Shown piece by piece: positions 48,432-56,988 of a DNA stretch of 64,000 bases. Within the stretch, counting starts at the first letter, position 1. Each line of letters opens with the position of its first letter. This DNA comes from Streptomyces sp. NBC_01210. GTDB taxonomy: Bacteria; Actinomycetota; Actinomycetes; Streptomycetales; Streptomycetaceae. The translations under genes were made by a program, and so were the position numbers. The stretch is from contig NZ_CP108549.1 in the NCBI RefSeq assembly GCF_036010325.1, forward strand, positions 7,254,001-7,318,000. Direction: 5' to 3'. Under the pieces are notes generated by a model. That model was not told the DNA's origin, ran no database searches, and was given only the letters and a program-made list of their open reading frames with translations.

Positions 48432-49816
48432 TTCCGCAGCAGCCTCCCGGCACGCTCCCGCAGCACAGTCACGGCGTCGGTGGCGGCCTTCTCGGCCTTG
48501 ACGCCGGCCTTGTCGGTCGTGCCCCCGGCCCATCCCCCTGCGTGGATCGCGACAGCCTTCTTCCGCACGGTCGTCTCGACGGCCAGAGGCTGGACGCGGT
48601 ACGTCCCGGCGTCCCAGCGGAGCAGCCCGATGCACGCGCCGGACGCCGCAACGGCCTCGGGGGTGAGTGGTCCGGCGGTCGGAATGCGGTCGGTGTCGAC
48701 AGCGAGACGGTGTCCGGCGACGGTGAACGTCAGTGCGCCGTCGTCCTTCTGGGCGGCGTAGCCCTCCAGGAACACGGGTACGGCGATGCGCGCCGGGTGC
48801 CGGTCCAGGGGTGCGGTCGCCGCGTCGGTGGCGGTGGGCAGGGCGACGCGGGCAGTGGCGAAGGCGTCGGCGGGCTCACTCGGGTGTGCGTGCTCGTCGC
48901 TCCAGACCAGGTCGCCCTCGGCGGTGACGGGCATACCGGCGAGGTCCATCGAGCGGCCTTCGCTGACGGCCGCCAGGAGCGACATGTGCGGGCGGAGCAG
49001 CTGCCAGAGGCCGGCTCCGACAACTGTGTCAGGCTTGGGCACCGACACACCGGCGCGCACCAGGCGGGGCGCGGTGCCGTCGGCGGGCTCGAACACCGCG
49101 TGGACTTGGGCCTGTGCGGCGGTCGCGTGTTCCTGCACGTCCACGCCGAGGGGCAGGAGGCGTCCGGTGGCCGTACCGGTCTTGGGTATGTCGGCCGCAC
49201 CGGGCAGGGTCAGCAGCATCGCGCGCGACCACAGGTCGGCCCAGCGGCGTGCCGGGATGCGTTCCAGGGCCGCGCCCGGGCAGGATGCGGCGAGTTCGGC
49301 GGCGAAGCCGTCGAGGAGCGTCGCCAGGCGGCGCAGGGCCGGGTCCGGAAGCATCGCGGAGACGACTTGCGCCGACCCGGAGACCACGTCGTGGTCGATG
49401 CCCTGCCACCCGGAGCGCGCCAGATCGGACAGCCAGGAGCGGGCGGCGGCGAGCAGGTTCGCTGCTTGCTGCCCGCCGGGCGCCGGGACGGTCTCCTCGT
49501 TGCGGGGCCGACCGGTCGCCTCTTGGGCGCGGGTCATCAGCGCGTCGTGGACGGAGCCGAGCAGTGCGGTGCGGGCTGCGGAGAGGGCGACGAAGTGGTC
49601 TTCGCTCGCGGCTCCGGCCGCGGTCTTCTCGGCCGCCTCGGCGACCTTGGCGGCCAGCGGCGTCCCCGTGACGGCGTGGGCGAGCTCTGTCAGACCGACG
49701 GCCTGGGCAGGCTGGGGGCGGAGCAGGCCGGCGACGAGAGCCCGGTCGAAGGCGTCGACGGCCGCCAGGGCTTCGTCGAGCCCGGAGATGGTTTCGGCGA
49801 GCAGGTCGGCGCGCAT
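48428..49816 (-). CDS. Uncharacterised protein of the MoxR/VWA operon
   Basis: 462 residues, no motif I recognise. The first 130 residues are helical and Ala-rich; later regions are mixed alpha/beta (LVWSDEHAHPSEPADAFATA, FTVAGHRLAVDTDRIPTAG). No signal peptide or membrane helix. Its place between the SWIM and VWA genes, with 1- and 4-base overlaps, makes it an integral part of the operon. Confidence 0.78.
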   Translation of the reverse strand: MRADLLAETISGLDEALAAVDAFDRALVAGLLRPQPAQAVGLTELAHAVTGTPLAAKVAEAAEKTAAGAASEDHFVALSAARTALLGSVHDALMTRAQEATGRPRNEETVPAPGGQQAANLLAAARSWLSDLARSGWQGIDHDVVSGSAQVVSAMLPDPALRRLATLLDGFAAELAASCPGAALERIPARRWADLWSRAMLLTLPGAADIPKTGTATGRLLPLGVDVQEHATAAQAQVHAVFEPADGTAPRLVRAGVSVPKPDTVVGAGLWQLLRPHMSLLAAVSEGRSMDLAGMPVTAEGDLVWSDEHAHPSEPADAFATARVALPTATDAATAPLDRHPARIAVPVFLEGYAAQKDDGALTFTVAGHRLAVDTDRIPTAGPLTPEAVAASGACIGLLRWDAGTYRVQPLAVETTVRKKAVAIHAGGWAGGTTDKAGVKAEKAATDAVTVLRERAGRLLRK

Positions 49817-50325
49817 CACGCCACCGCCCTGGTCGGCGGGAACCACTGCATCTCCGGCAACGGCGCGGTGGTCGGGGCGAGTTCCAGGTAGGCCAGATGG
49901 CGCAGGAACCGGCTGAAGACGGGTGCGGCTGCCTTGGAGTCCCCCTGCGGTGGACGTGTGTTGCTCATGTCGGCGGCGATGGTCAGCGCGCTCGGCTCCC
50001 CGTCCACGCTCTCGACCCTCAGGTAACGGACGACGCGCGCGGCGCCGTATTGCAGCACCGCCTCGTTGATCAGGGCCCGGATGTGATTGCAGAACGAGCC
50101 CCGCGCGCCGCCGCAGGGCCGGTTGTTGTTGGTGCTGCAAGCGAACGCGTAGGTGCCGGCGGCGACCGACGAGACATAGACCCGCTCGATGTCCGAGCCG
50201 CTGGACACCACGCCCTGCAAGCGTCCGTCGGCCAGCTCGACGAACGGGACCTTGGCGAGCTTGCGCGGCCGTGCGGGTGCTACCACCCGTGCCGTGCTCG
50301 ACCTCTCCCAATCTGAATCTGACAA
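49816..50325 (-). CDS. SWIM zinc-finger-like protein
   Basis: 169 residues from a TTG start preceded by AGGAG at eight bases. Central CSTNNNRPCGGARGSFCNHI resembles a SWIM zinc finger, with a final C-x-H pair and two upstream cysteines, though the first pair is not a standard CxC. Likely binds DNA or protein. First gene of the operon; its stop shares one base with the next ATG. Confidence 0.75.
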   Translation of the reverse strand: MSDSDWERSSTARVVAPARPRKLAKVPFVELADGRLQGVVSSGSDIERVYVSSVAAGTYAFACSTNNNRPCGGARGSFCNHIRALINEAVLQYGAARVVRYLRVESVDGEPSALTIAADMSNTRPPQGDSKAAAPVFSRFLRHLAYLELAPTTAPLPEMQWFPPTRAVA

Positions 50326-50893
50326 CGCACCATCTCCTATGCATCAAGAGGACTTCCGCACCACAACGGCGGGACACGACTGAACCTACTTGCGACCACT
50401 GACAACGCTGATCGCGGACGCACGGCCGCGTCACGCACGGCTCGCGGAGGCGAGGGCCCGCTGAATGGACCGCCCAACTTCCCTCGTGCTGTGTGGTTGG
50501 AGCGTGGCCACACTCGGCGCCGGTCGAGGTCGTCCTCCGTGGTGCCAAAGGCTGTGTTGTTCACATGTCGATGATGGGGCGGTCGGCCGGCGAGGAGTCC
50601 TTGGCACGGAATCGAATCCGAGGGGACAACGGGGCCGTCGCGGTCTGCCATGTCCGCACGAGCGCCTGGGCCGCGTTGCGATGGCTCGGATCGCCGATGC
50701 GGCCGAAGTACGGCCCCCTGCGCCGATTGTGCACGACAAGAGAGGGCTCCGGGGAGCCGAGCACTGATCCGTTCCGGTGTTGAGGCGGGGCGAGCTGGGG
50801 AGCGAGCACCAGCCAGGGACTGGTAGTCGCTGCTCAGGGTCGTGAGCCGGAGAACGTCGAACGCGTCGCGGTGGGACGGGAGTCCACCGTGAG

Positions 50894-50989
50894 TCAGAAA
50901 CTCTCCGCCCGCCACTCCGGGTCCGAGGCGTATTCGCAGTCCTCTTCGGGGGCTCCGCGCAGAATGTTCTCGCGTCCCACGGGCTGCAT
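50894..50989 (-). CDS. Possible small protein (31 aa)
   Basis: ATG preceded by AGGAGGGG at a good distance, acidic product (APEEDCEYASDPEWRAESF at the end) with one cysteine. No family recognised. May be real, or a leftover of the neighbouring insertion relic. Confidence 0.35.
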   Translation of the reverse strand: MQPVGRENILRGAPEEDCEYASDPEWRAESF

Positions 50990-51049
50990 GAGTCGGCCCC
51001 TCCTGGGAGAGTGCCGCGAATTGCGCAGCGGTGGGGTCGTGGTGAGCTG

Positions 51050-51305
51050 ACTCGAGCTCGTCGTCACGGCCGTGTCGGCCGCACGGCTCGGTACCGGCCG
51101 AAGCCGCGCTCGGCGAAGTGTGAGCCGGGCTTGCGGCGTGGCCGTCCCTGCCGACCGTTGTCTACGGCGGGGACGGCATCGACCAGCGGCAGGGGAGTCG
51201 GGTGACGTCGTTGCGGTTACAGCCAGTCCGGATCACCGCGAGTGGGGTGCCATGACCGTACGTGATCAGTTGGTGTTTCGATCCGGCTCGGCCACGGGAG
51301 CCCCG
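51050..51305 (-). mobile_element. IS5-type transposase relic
   Basis: On the minus strand, GRAGSKHQLITYGHGTPLAV and GCNRNDVTRL, followed in another frame by GRQGRPRRKPGSHFAERGF, match the central part of IS5-family transposases. Frame breaks and lost ends show it is dead. Confidence 0.7.
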
Positions 51306-51312
51306 GGGCTCG

Positions 51313-51741
51313 TCACAGCTTCCCACCGATTTCACACGCCCGGCACGGGGGGCGGCCACAGGTGCACTGCATGATCGCGGCGAGGACTTCGCGATCGTGG
51401 TAGAGGCACTCGTCCTTGCAGGTGTGACGAGGGATGAATCCTGCCGGGATCTCACCGGGCCACGGCTCGTGGCCATCCCGGCAGCGGACAAACCGCTCCG
51501 GGTCTGTGGAGTGCAGTTCGTGCATGCTCGACCGCGCTTCGTCCTCCAGCTCCCGCACTCGCTCCACCAGAGCCTTGAGCTCGGCGGCGATGCCGGAGTA
51601 TCGGTCGGCGCCGGTCCGCACGTGCGCAGCCCGCAGTGCCATCGCTGCGTTGCCCAAAAACCTGCCGGCATCCTGAAGGTCGGTCACGTGATGCATCTGA
51701 ATGCCGGTCACGCCCCGGACCCACACGGCGTCCATGCTCAC
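51313..51741 (-). CDS. Hypothetical protein, Cys-rich C-terminus
   Basis: 142 residues from a GTG (an ATG lies 6 bases downstream). Helical first half (LGNAAMALRAAHVRTG, IAAELKALVERVRELEDEAR) and a C-terminal cluster HTCKDECLYH, CTCGRPPCRAC that could bind zinc. The transposase relic begins right after the stop, so the C-terminus may be truncated. Unknown function. Confidence 0.55.
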   Translation of the reverse strand: MSMDAVWVRGVTGIQMHHVTDLQDAGRFLGNAAMALRAAHVRTGADRYSGIAAELKALVERVRELEDEARSSMHELHSTDPERFVRCRDGHEPWPGEIPAGFIPRHTCKDECLYHDREVLAAIMQCTCGRPPCRACEIGGKL

Positions 51742-51975
51742 TGATCCACCTTCCCTGCATTCGCCTTGGTTTTCTCGCGAGAGATTACGCGCGGCGCGGG
51801 TACCTCCGCATAGTGAAAAATCAATCTAATTGCGGACACTAAGGCTCTCGGTCGCACCCGTCCAGCAAATTCTGAGTGAGGCGGCTCACAGCAGGCACGG
51901 CGATGCCTGAACGGGGCCATTGCCCACTCACGTGGTGGATCTTCCAGTGATTTCTTATCCGCGGGCTGTTATGCG

Positions 51976-53139
51976 TTATCCGGCGACGGTGTAGGAGCGC
52001 GCTCCCGTCCCGGCCAGCCCACCGCCGTCGACGATCAGGTACTCCGGGCGGATGGGGTGCCCGTCGAGCCAGCACTCCAGGATCTCCCGCGTACCGGCCG
52101 CGTAGCGTGCCTGCGCCGAGAGGGTCGACCCGGACACGTGCGGCGTCATCGCCTCGTACGGCATGGTGCGCCAGGGATGGTCGGGCGGTGGCGGCTGCGG
52201 GTACCAGACGTCACCGGCGTAACCAGCCAGTTGGCCGCTGTTGAGGGCCCGCACCACGGCGTCCCGGTTGACGATGAGCGCCCGTGCGGTGTTGACGATG
52301 TACGAACCGCGCTTCATGGCCCCGATCAGCTCGTCGTCGAAGAGGTTCTTCGTCTGCGGATGCAGCGGAGTGTGGATCGACAGCACATCGACGGAGGAGG
52401 CCAGCGAACGGGCGTCGGGATGCCAGGTCAGCTCCAGCTCCTCCTCGACCTCCTTGGACAGCCGGTGCACGTCGCAGTAGTGCAGCGTGACGTCGAACGG
52501 CTTGAGGCGGCGCAGTACCGCCTGGCCGATACGGCCGGAGCCGAGGACGCCGACGTCCATGCCTTCGAGGTCGTAGGCGCGCGAGACGCTGTCGGCGATG
52601 TTCCATCCCTTCTTGGTGGTCACCCACTCGTGAGCCGGCATGTAGTTGTGCACCAGGGTGAGGATCTGCATCACGGCGTGCTCCGACACACTGATGCTGT
52701 TGCTGAAAGTCACCTCGGCCACGGTCATGCCATGGGAGATGGCGCTCGGCAGATCGACGTGGTCCGACCCGATCCCCGCGGTGATCGCGAGTCTGAGCCG
52801 GGGAGCCGCGGCGATCCGCTCGGGGGTCAGATAGGCGGGCCAGAATGGCTGCGAGATGACCACGTCGGTGTCGGGAAGCTCGCGATCCAGGGTGGAGTCC
52901 GCCCCTTCCTTGTCGCTCGTGACGACGAAGGTGTGACCCCGGTCCTCCAGGAACCGGCGCAGTCCCAGTTCTCCGGAGACGCAGCCGAGGAGGTGCCCCG
53001 GGGCGAAATCGATGGCCTGCGGGGTCGGCGCGGTCTGACCGCCCGGATAGCCGGTGATGGTGGGAATCTCGTCGCGGGCGTAGTCGGGAGGATATCCGCC
53101 CACGGGATCCGGATAGAGCACCGCAAGGATTTTTGCCAT
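51976..53139 (-). CDS. NAD-dependent formate dehydrogenase
   Basis: 387-residue D-2-hydroxyacid-dehydrogenase-type enzyme oxidising formate to CO2 with NAD. Rossmann motif VGVLGSGRIGQAVLRRL, then HTPLHPQTKNLFDDELIGAM, NTARALIVNRDAVV and the catalytic His in AMTPHVSGSTLSAQ. The N-terminal PAGKLLAVLYPDP-like start and SNSISVSEHAVMQIL segment are specific to formate dehydrogenases. Likely uses formate from the formamidase encoded 2 kb away. Confidence 0.95.
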   Translation of the reverse strand: MAKILAVLYPDPVGGYPPDYARDEIPTITGYPGGQTAPTPQAIDFAPGHLLGCVSGELGLRRFLEDRGHTFVVTSDKEGADSTLDRELPDTDVVISQPFWPAYLTPERIAAAPRLRLAITAGIGSDHVDLPSAISHGMTVAEVTFSNSISVSEHAVMQILTLVHNYMPAHEWVTTKKGWNIADSVSRAYDLEGMDVGVLGSGRIGQAVLRRLKPFDVTLHYCDVHRLSKEVEEELELTWHPDARSLASSVDVLSIHTPLHPQTKNLFDDELIGAMKRGSYIVNTARALIVNRDAVVRALNSGQLAGYAGDVWYPQPPPPDHPWRTMPYEAMTPHVSGSTLSAQARYAAGTREILECWLDGHPIRPEYLIVDGGGLAGTGARSYTVAG

Positions 53140-53277
53140 GGCCGTCCTCCATCGGTGGGGCCACTGCTCCGGTGAACGGGTAGGGCACCGGTAAACCGGT
53201 CGAACGCCGATGATCTTGAATTTTAGTCGAGTGTGCGTCGGCGCTGCAATCCCCAGGGATAATGGGGAGGTGTTCCG

Positions 53278-53787
53278 GTGGATAGGGATGCGGCTATTTC
53301 GATGAGGCCTTTGACGGGAGTTCGGGAGCCGTTCCGCGCGCATCTGCGCGGGGGCGTCCTGGCGGCGGTCGCGCTCGGCGGCCTGCTGGGCGGGACGGCC
53401 CGTTATGCGCTGGGGCTGGCCTTCCCCGCGCCTGGGGCGACGTTCCCGTGGACGACATTCGCCATCAACGTGTCCGGATCGTTCGCGCTGGCGCTGCTGC
53501 TCATTCATGTGTTCGAGGCCTGGCCGCCGACCCTGTACGTGCGGCCGTTCGCCGCCGTCGGCTTCCTCGGCGCCTTCACCACCTTCTCGACCTGGATGGT
53601 CGACACCGATCGCCTGCTGGGCCACGGCCACTACGCAGCCGCGGCGTTGAACATCGTCGGGAGCCTCTTCGCCGGGGCGGCCGCCACCGTTCTGGGCCTG
53701 GCCATCGGCCGGCTGACGTCGGCCCGGCGAATACGGCTCGACGCGCGGCGCGGGCGCGCCCGGCGATACGGCTGGTGGGTGCGGTGA
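53278..53787 (+). CDS. crcB: Fluoride exporter FluC/CrcB, first copy
   Basis: 169 residues, four membrane helices. Family signatures GGLLGGTARYALG, TFAINVSGSFALALL and the Phe-box GFLGAFTTFSTW. Exports fluoride as part of a dimer. Longer N- and C-termini than the second copy. GTG start; its stop overlaps the second gene's GTG (GTGA), so the two are made together and may heterodimerise. Confidence 0.94.
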   Translation: MDRDAAISMRPLTGVREPFRAHLRGGVLAAVALGGLLGGTARYALGLAFPAPGATFPWTTFAINVSGSFALALLLIHVFEAWPPTLYVRPFAAVGFLGAFTTFSTWMVDTDRLLGHGHYAAAALNIVGSLFAGAAATVLGLAIGRLTSARRIRLDARRGRARRYGWWVR

Positions 53788-54152
53788 TCATCCTGCTCGC
53801 CGTCGGTGCGGCGGCCGCGGTCGGGGCAGTGGCGCGTTACGTCCTCGGCCAGTACGTGCAGTACCGGAGCCCGGGCGTGTTCCCACGCGGCACCTGGCTG
53901 ATCAACGTGAGCGGATCGTTCGTGCTGGGGCTTCTGGTGGGCCTCGGCGCACGGCACGCATTGCCGGAGCAGGTCGTGACCATTGCCGGCGTCGGTTTCT
54001 GCGGCGCCTATACGACGTTCTCCACATTCAGTTACGAGTTGGTCCACCTGTGCGAGAAAGGGCAGGTCGGCAAGTCCCTGCTGTACGCCGTTTCGAGTCT
54101 CGCGGTGGGTCTTGCGGCAGCCGCGGCGGCGCTCGCGATCGGGTCGTTCTGA
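53784..54152 (+). CDS. crcB: Fluoride exporter FluC/CrcB, second copy
   Basis: 122 residues, four helices: VGAVARYVLGQY, TWLINVSGSFVLGLLVG and GFCGAYTTFSTFSYELV. Overlaps the first crcB by four bases. Paired crcB genes usually encode the two halves of one channel. Confidence 0.94.
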   Translation: MIILLAVGAAAAVGAVARYVLGQYVQYRSPGVFPRGTWLINVSGSFVLGLLVGLGARHALPEQVVTIAGVGFCGAYTTFSTFSYELVHLCEKGQVGKSLLYAVSSLAVGLAAAAAALAIGSF

Positions 54153-54299
54153 GAAGATCCAGGCCCGGCCGTCCGGTACTTGACACCTGGATTTGCGAGA
54201 CGTCTCCTTGAAGGTAGGAAACGCGCTGCGCCGTGTACTGATCGGGGCGCACCGCACGCACTCGGGTTGGCCAGCGTCACCGGCATCCGGAGGCTGCTG

Positions 54300-54578
54300 A
54301 TGGCAACCTATGAATATCTATGCAGCCGATGTGGGCCCTTCGACGTGAAGTTGGCGATCGGGACGGCGCCCAAGGTTTACGGTTGCCCTGTTTGCGCAGG
54401 CGCTGCGAGACGTGTGTACTCCTCGCCCGGCTTTGCGTTGACCTCGCACGCGGTCGCCGCCCTTCATGACCAGGAGGAGCAGGCCCGTGAGGCCCCGGCA
54501 GTAGTCTCCGAAGTGCCGTCACGCACAAGGGTGCCACGGCACCCGCACCCCGCGCTCTCGCGGTTGCCGCGTCCCTGA
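54300..54578 (+). CDS. FmdB family zinc-ribbon protein
   Basis: 92 residues. MATYEYLCSRCGPFDVK opening and GCPVCAGAARRVYSSPGF give the two CxxC pairs of an FmdB zinc ribbon. FmdB is named for a formamidase-linked regulator in Methylophilus. First gene of the formamide operon here. CGGAGG ribosome binding site. TTGACA at 54180-54185 may be its -35, but no good -10 follows. Confidence 0.88.
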   Translation: MATYEYLCSRCGPFDVKLAIGTAPKVYGCPVCAGAARRVYSSPGFALTSHAVAALHDQEEQAREAPAVVSEVPSRTRVPRHPHPALSRLPRP

Positions 54579-54611
54579 GGGCGTCCACGCGGACTTAGGA
54601 GGTGCGTCCTC

Positions 54612-55250
54612 GTGGGAAACGTGGGACTGCTGTTTGTCGGTGCAGTGCTCTTCATCAACGGAATGCTGTTGCTCGGGAAGATCGACGCCAAGGCGGCAGC
54701 GGTGTTCAACCTGTTCGTGGGCGCACTGCAGGTGCTGACGCCGACTTATCTCATCTTCGCCGCCGCCGGCGAACCCAGAGGGATCCTGGCGGCATCCGGC
54801 ATCTATCTGTTCGGCTTCACCTACCTGTATGTAGGTGTGGGCCTCCTCGCCGGTCTCGACAGTACCGGCGTCGGCTACTACTCGCTGTTCGTTGCGGTTG
54901 CGGCCCTGGGGTACTCGTTCGTCAATTTCCGGATCTTCAGGGACTACCCGTTCGGGGTCATCTGGCTCTACTGGGCATTCCTGTGGTTCCTGTTCTTCCT
55001 GTTGCTCGGTCTCAAGATGGACAGCCTCAGAATCTATACAGGCTGGGTCACGGCGATCCAGGGCTGGGTCACCGGCGCGATTCCCGCGGCGCTGCTGCTC
55101 TCCGGTTACTGGGTGAGCCCCACCGAAACCGCCATCGCGCTGGGAGTGTTCGGCGTGGTGGTGTTCGGGGCGCTGTGGCCGCTCACCCGGAATTCGCGGC
55201 AACCGGCCCCAGCCGCCCCGGCGGCCGGAAGCGTGGGCGCACAAACGTGA
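54612..55250 (+). CDS. AmiS/UreI family amide/urea channel
   Basis: 212 residues with six or seven helices: LLFVGAVLFINGMLLLG first, then FNLFVGALQVLTPTYLIFA and IWLYWAFLWFLFFLLLGLK. AmiS/UreI proteins pass short amides or urea. Just upstream of formamidase, so formamide is the likely cargo. GTG start with AGGAGGTG. Confidence 0.93.
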   Translation: MGNVGLLFVGAVLFINGMLLLGKIDAKAAAVFNLFVGALQVLTPTYLIFAAAGEPRGILAASGIYLFGFTYLYVGVGLLAGLDSTGVGYYSLFVAVAALGYSFVNFRIFRDYPFGVIWLYWAFLWFLFFLLLGLKMDSLRIYTGWVTAIQGWVTGAIPAALLLSGYWVSPTETAIALGVFGVVVFGALWPLTRNSRQPAPAAPAAGSVGAQT

Positions 55251-55274
55251 CGGAATCAGAAACCAGGAGCTGTC

Positions 55275-56525
55275 ATGCCAGAAATCATCTTCAATGTGGA
55301 CCACAGTAAGTCGATGCGTGACCAGGACGTTCCCGGACACAACAGGTGGCACCCGGACGTCCCCACCGTCGCCATGGTGAAGCCGGGAGCGGAGTTCCGC
55401 ATGGAATGCCGCGACTGGACCGACTGCCAGGTCGGCAACAACGACACCGCCAACGACGTACGCGACATCGACCTGACCATCCCTCACATGCTCAGCGGTC
55501 CGGTAGGCGTGGAGGGCGCCGAACCCGGCGACCTGCTCGTCGTCGACATACTCGACCTCGGCCCCGTGCCGCAGCAGACCGGGGACGCGGCGGGCCAGGG
55601 CTGGGGCTACACCGGTATCTTCGCCAAGGCCAACGGCGGCGGCTTCCTGACCGACTATTTCCCGGACGCCTACAAGGCGATATGGGACTTCCACGGACAG
55701 CAGGCGGTCTCCCGGCACCTTCCCGGGATCAGCTTCACCGGGATCACCCACCCCGGGCTGTTCGGAACCGCTCCGTCCACCGAGATGCTCGCCCGCTGGA
55801 ACACCCGCGAGCAGGCGCTGATCGACACCGACCCGAACCGGGTCCCGCCACTCGCCGTACCGCCGGACAGCACCAACGCACTCGCAGGCACGGCCACCGG
55901 AGACCTCGCCACGCGCATCGCCGCGGAAGGCGCACGCACGGTGCCGGCCCGCGAGAACGGAGGCAACCACGACATCAAGAACTTCACGCGCGGTTCGCGG
56001 GTCTTCTACCCCGTACACGTCAAGGACGCCAAGCTCTCCGGAGGCGACCTGCACTTCAGCCAGGGCGACGGAGAGATCACCTTCTGCGGCGCCATCGAGA
56101 TGGGCGGCTTCATCGACTTCCACGTCGACCTGATCAAGGGCGGCATGGAGACGTACGGCATCTCCACCAACCCCGTGTTCATTCCTGGCAACGTCGAGCC
56201 GAGGTACACGGAGTTCCTCACCTTCATCGGGATCTCCGTCGACCACGACACGGACACGAACTACTACCTCGACGCGACGCTGGCCTACCGCCGGGCCTGC
56301 CTCAACGCCGTCGAGTACTTCAAGAAGTTCGGCTACAGCGGAGAGCAGGCCTACCTGCTGCTCGGCTCCTCCCCCATAGAGGGACGTATCAGCGGCATCG
56401 TCGACATCCCCAACGCCTGCTGCTCGTTGTACGTACCCACCGCCATGTTCGACTTCGAGGTCCGTCCCAGCGCCGCCGGACCGATGAAGGCCGACCGAGG
56501 CCAGTGCGCGATGGCCACCGCCTGA
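55275..56525 (+). CDS. fmdA: Formamidase
   Basis: 416 residues of the acetamidase/formamidase family: MPEIIFNVDHSKSM, GHNRWHPDVPTVAMVKPG, FSQGDGEITFCGAIEMGG, PRYTEFLTFIGISVD, and CxxC-like NACCSLYVPTAMFDF. Hydrolyses formamide to formate and ammonia. The formate dehydrogenase gene on the other strand would finish oxidation to CO2. Confidence 0.96.
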   Translation: MPEIIFNVDHSKSMRDQDVPGHNRWHPDVPTVAMVKPGAEFRMECRDWTDCQVGNNDTANDVRDIDLTIPHMLSGPVGVEGAEPGDLLVVDILDLGPVPQQTGDAAGQGWGYTGIFAKANGGGFLTDYFPDAYKAIWDFHGQQAVSRHLPGISFTGITHPGLFGTAPSTEMLARWNTREQALIDTDPNRVPPLAVPPDSTNALAGTATGDLATRIAAEGARTVPARENGGNHDIKNFTRGSRVFYPVHVKDAKLSGGDLHFSQGDGEITFCGAIEMGGFIDFHVDLIKGGMETYGISTNPVFIPGNVEPRYTEFLTFIGISVDHDTDTNYYLDATLAYRRACLNAVEYFKKFGYSGEQAYLLLGSSPIEGRISGIVDIPNACCSLYVPTAMFDFEVRPSAAGPMKADRGQCAMATA

Positions 56526-56528
56526 CCG

Positions 56529-56988
56529 GACCCCAGCTGCGGCCCCGCGGTCCCGAGCAATTCGGCCCTGCACATCATCGCCGTTTGCCAGATCCGAGAC
56601 GGCGGGCCGCGGCCAGGATCTTGTCTGCGCAGTTGATGCCCGCAGGCCCCAGGACCTCGCGCGGAACGCCGTACGAGTCGCGGCGTGAGGTCGGTCCGCC
56701 GGCTGCGGGTGTCGTACGGATGAGCCCCGACAGTTAATCGCTGGCGCCGTGCCCTGGGGTGGGGCTACGGTTTCCTCGTTCCAGGGCCCGGTCGTGTTCC
56801 GTTCCCGAGGGAACAGCGTTGGTTCGTTGAGGAAGCAGGAGGTGAGGACATTGATGACTGTCACGGTGACGGGCGCTGCCCGCATTCAGGAGTTCATCAT
56901 CGTTCCCACCCCTGTGGTCTCCGGCTGACACCCACACATCTTCCGCGCGCCGAGCGCGCCGCCGGGGCCACCCTTCGAAGGGTTCCCC
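56529..56988. other. 460-base region before rsgA with one small ORF
   Basis: Contains the rsgA promoter area and a well-initiated 24-codon ORF (56854-56928). Nothing recognisable elsewhere. Confidence 0.5.
56854..56928 (+). CDS. Possible 24-aa peptide upstream of rsgA
   Basis: ATG preceded by AGGAGGTGAGG; product begins MTVTVTGAARIQEF and ends PVVSG. Lies 60 bases ahead of rsgA. Could be a leader or an independent peptide; only initiation signals support it. Confidence 0.4.
   Translation: MTVTVTGAARIQEFIIVPTPVVSG

Larger units (their letters stand above)
50326..51312. other. Gene-poor region of nearly 1 kb with relics
   Basis: Upstream of the MoxR operon. Holds the operon's promoter, one possible small ORF (50894-50989) and an IS5-type transposase relic (about 51050-51305). 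Between 50340 and 50890 no reading frame is convincing. Confidence 0.5.

Noticed and set aside
45993..48761. 922-codon plus-strand open frame
   Set aside because: Antisense to the AAA and VWA genes, both with clear motifs.
50465..50915. Overlapping short ORFs on both strands upstream of the MoxR operon
   Set aside because: None has a ribosome binding site or coherent composition.
53140..53277. Fluoride riboswitch upstream of the crcB pair
   Set aside because: I could not find the conserved crcB-motif segments in this leader, so it is not called.
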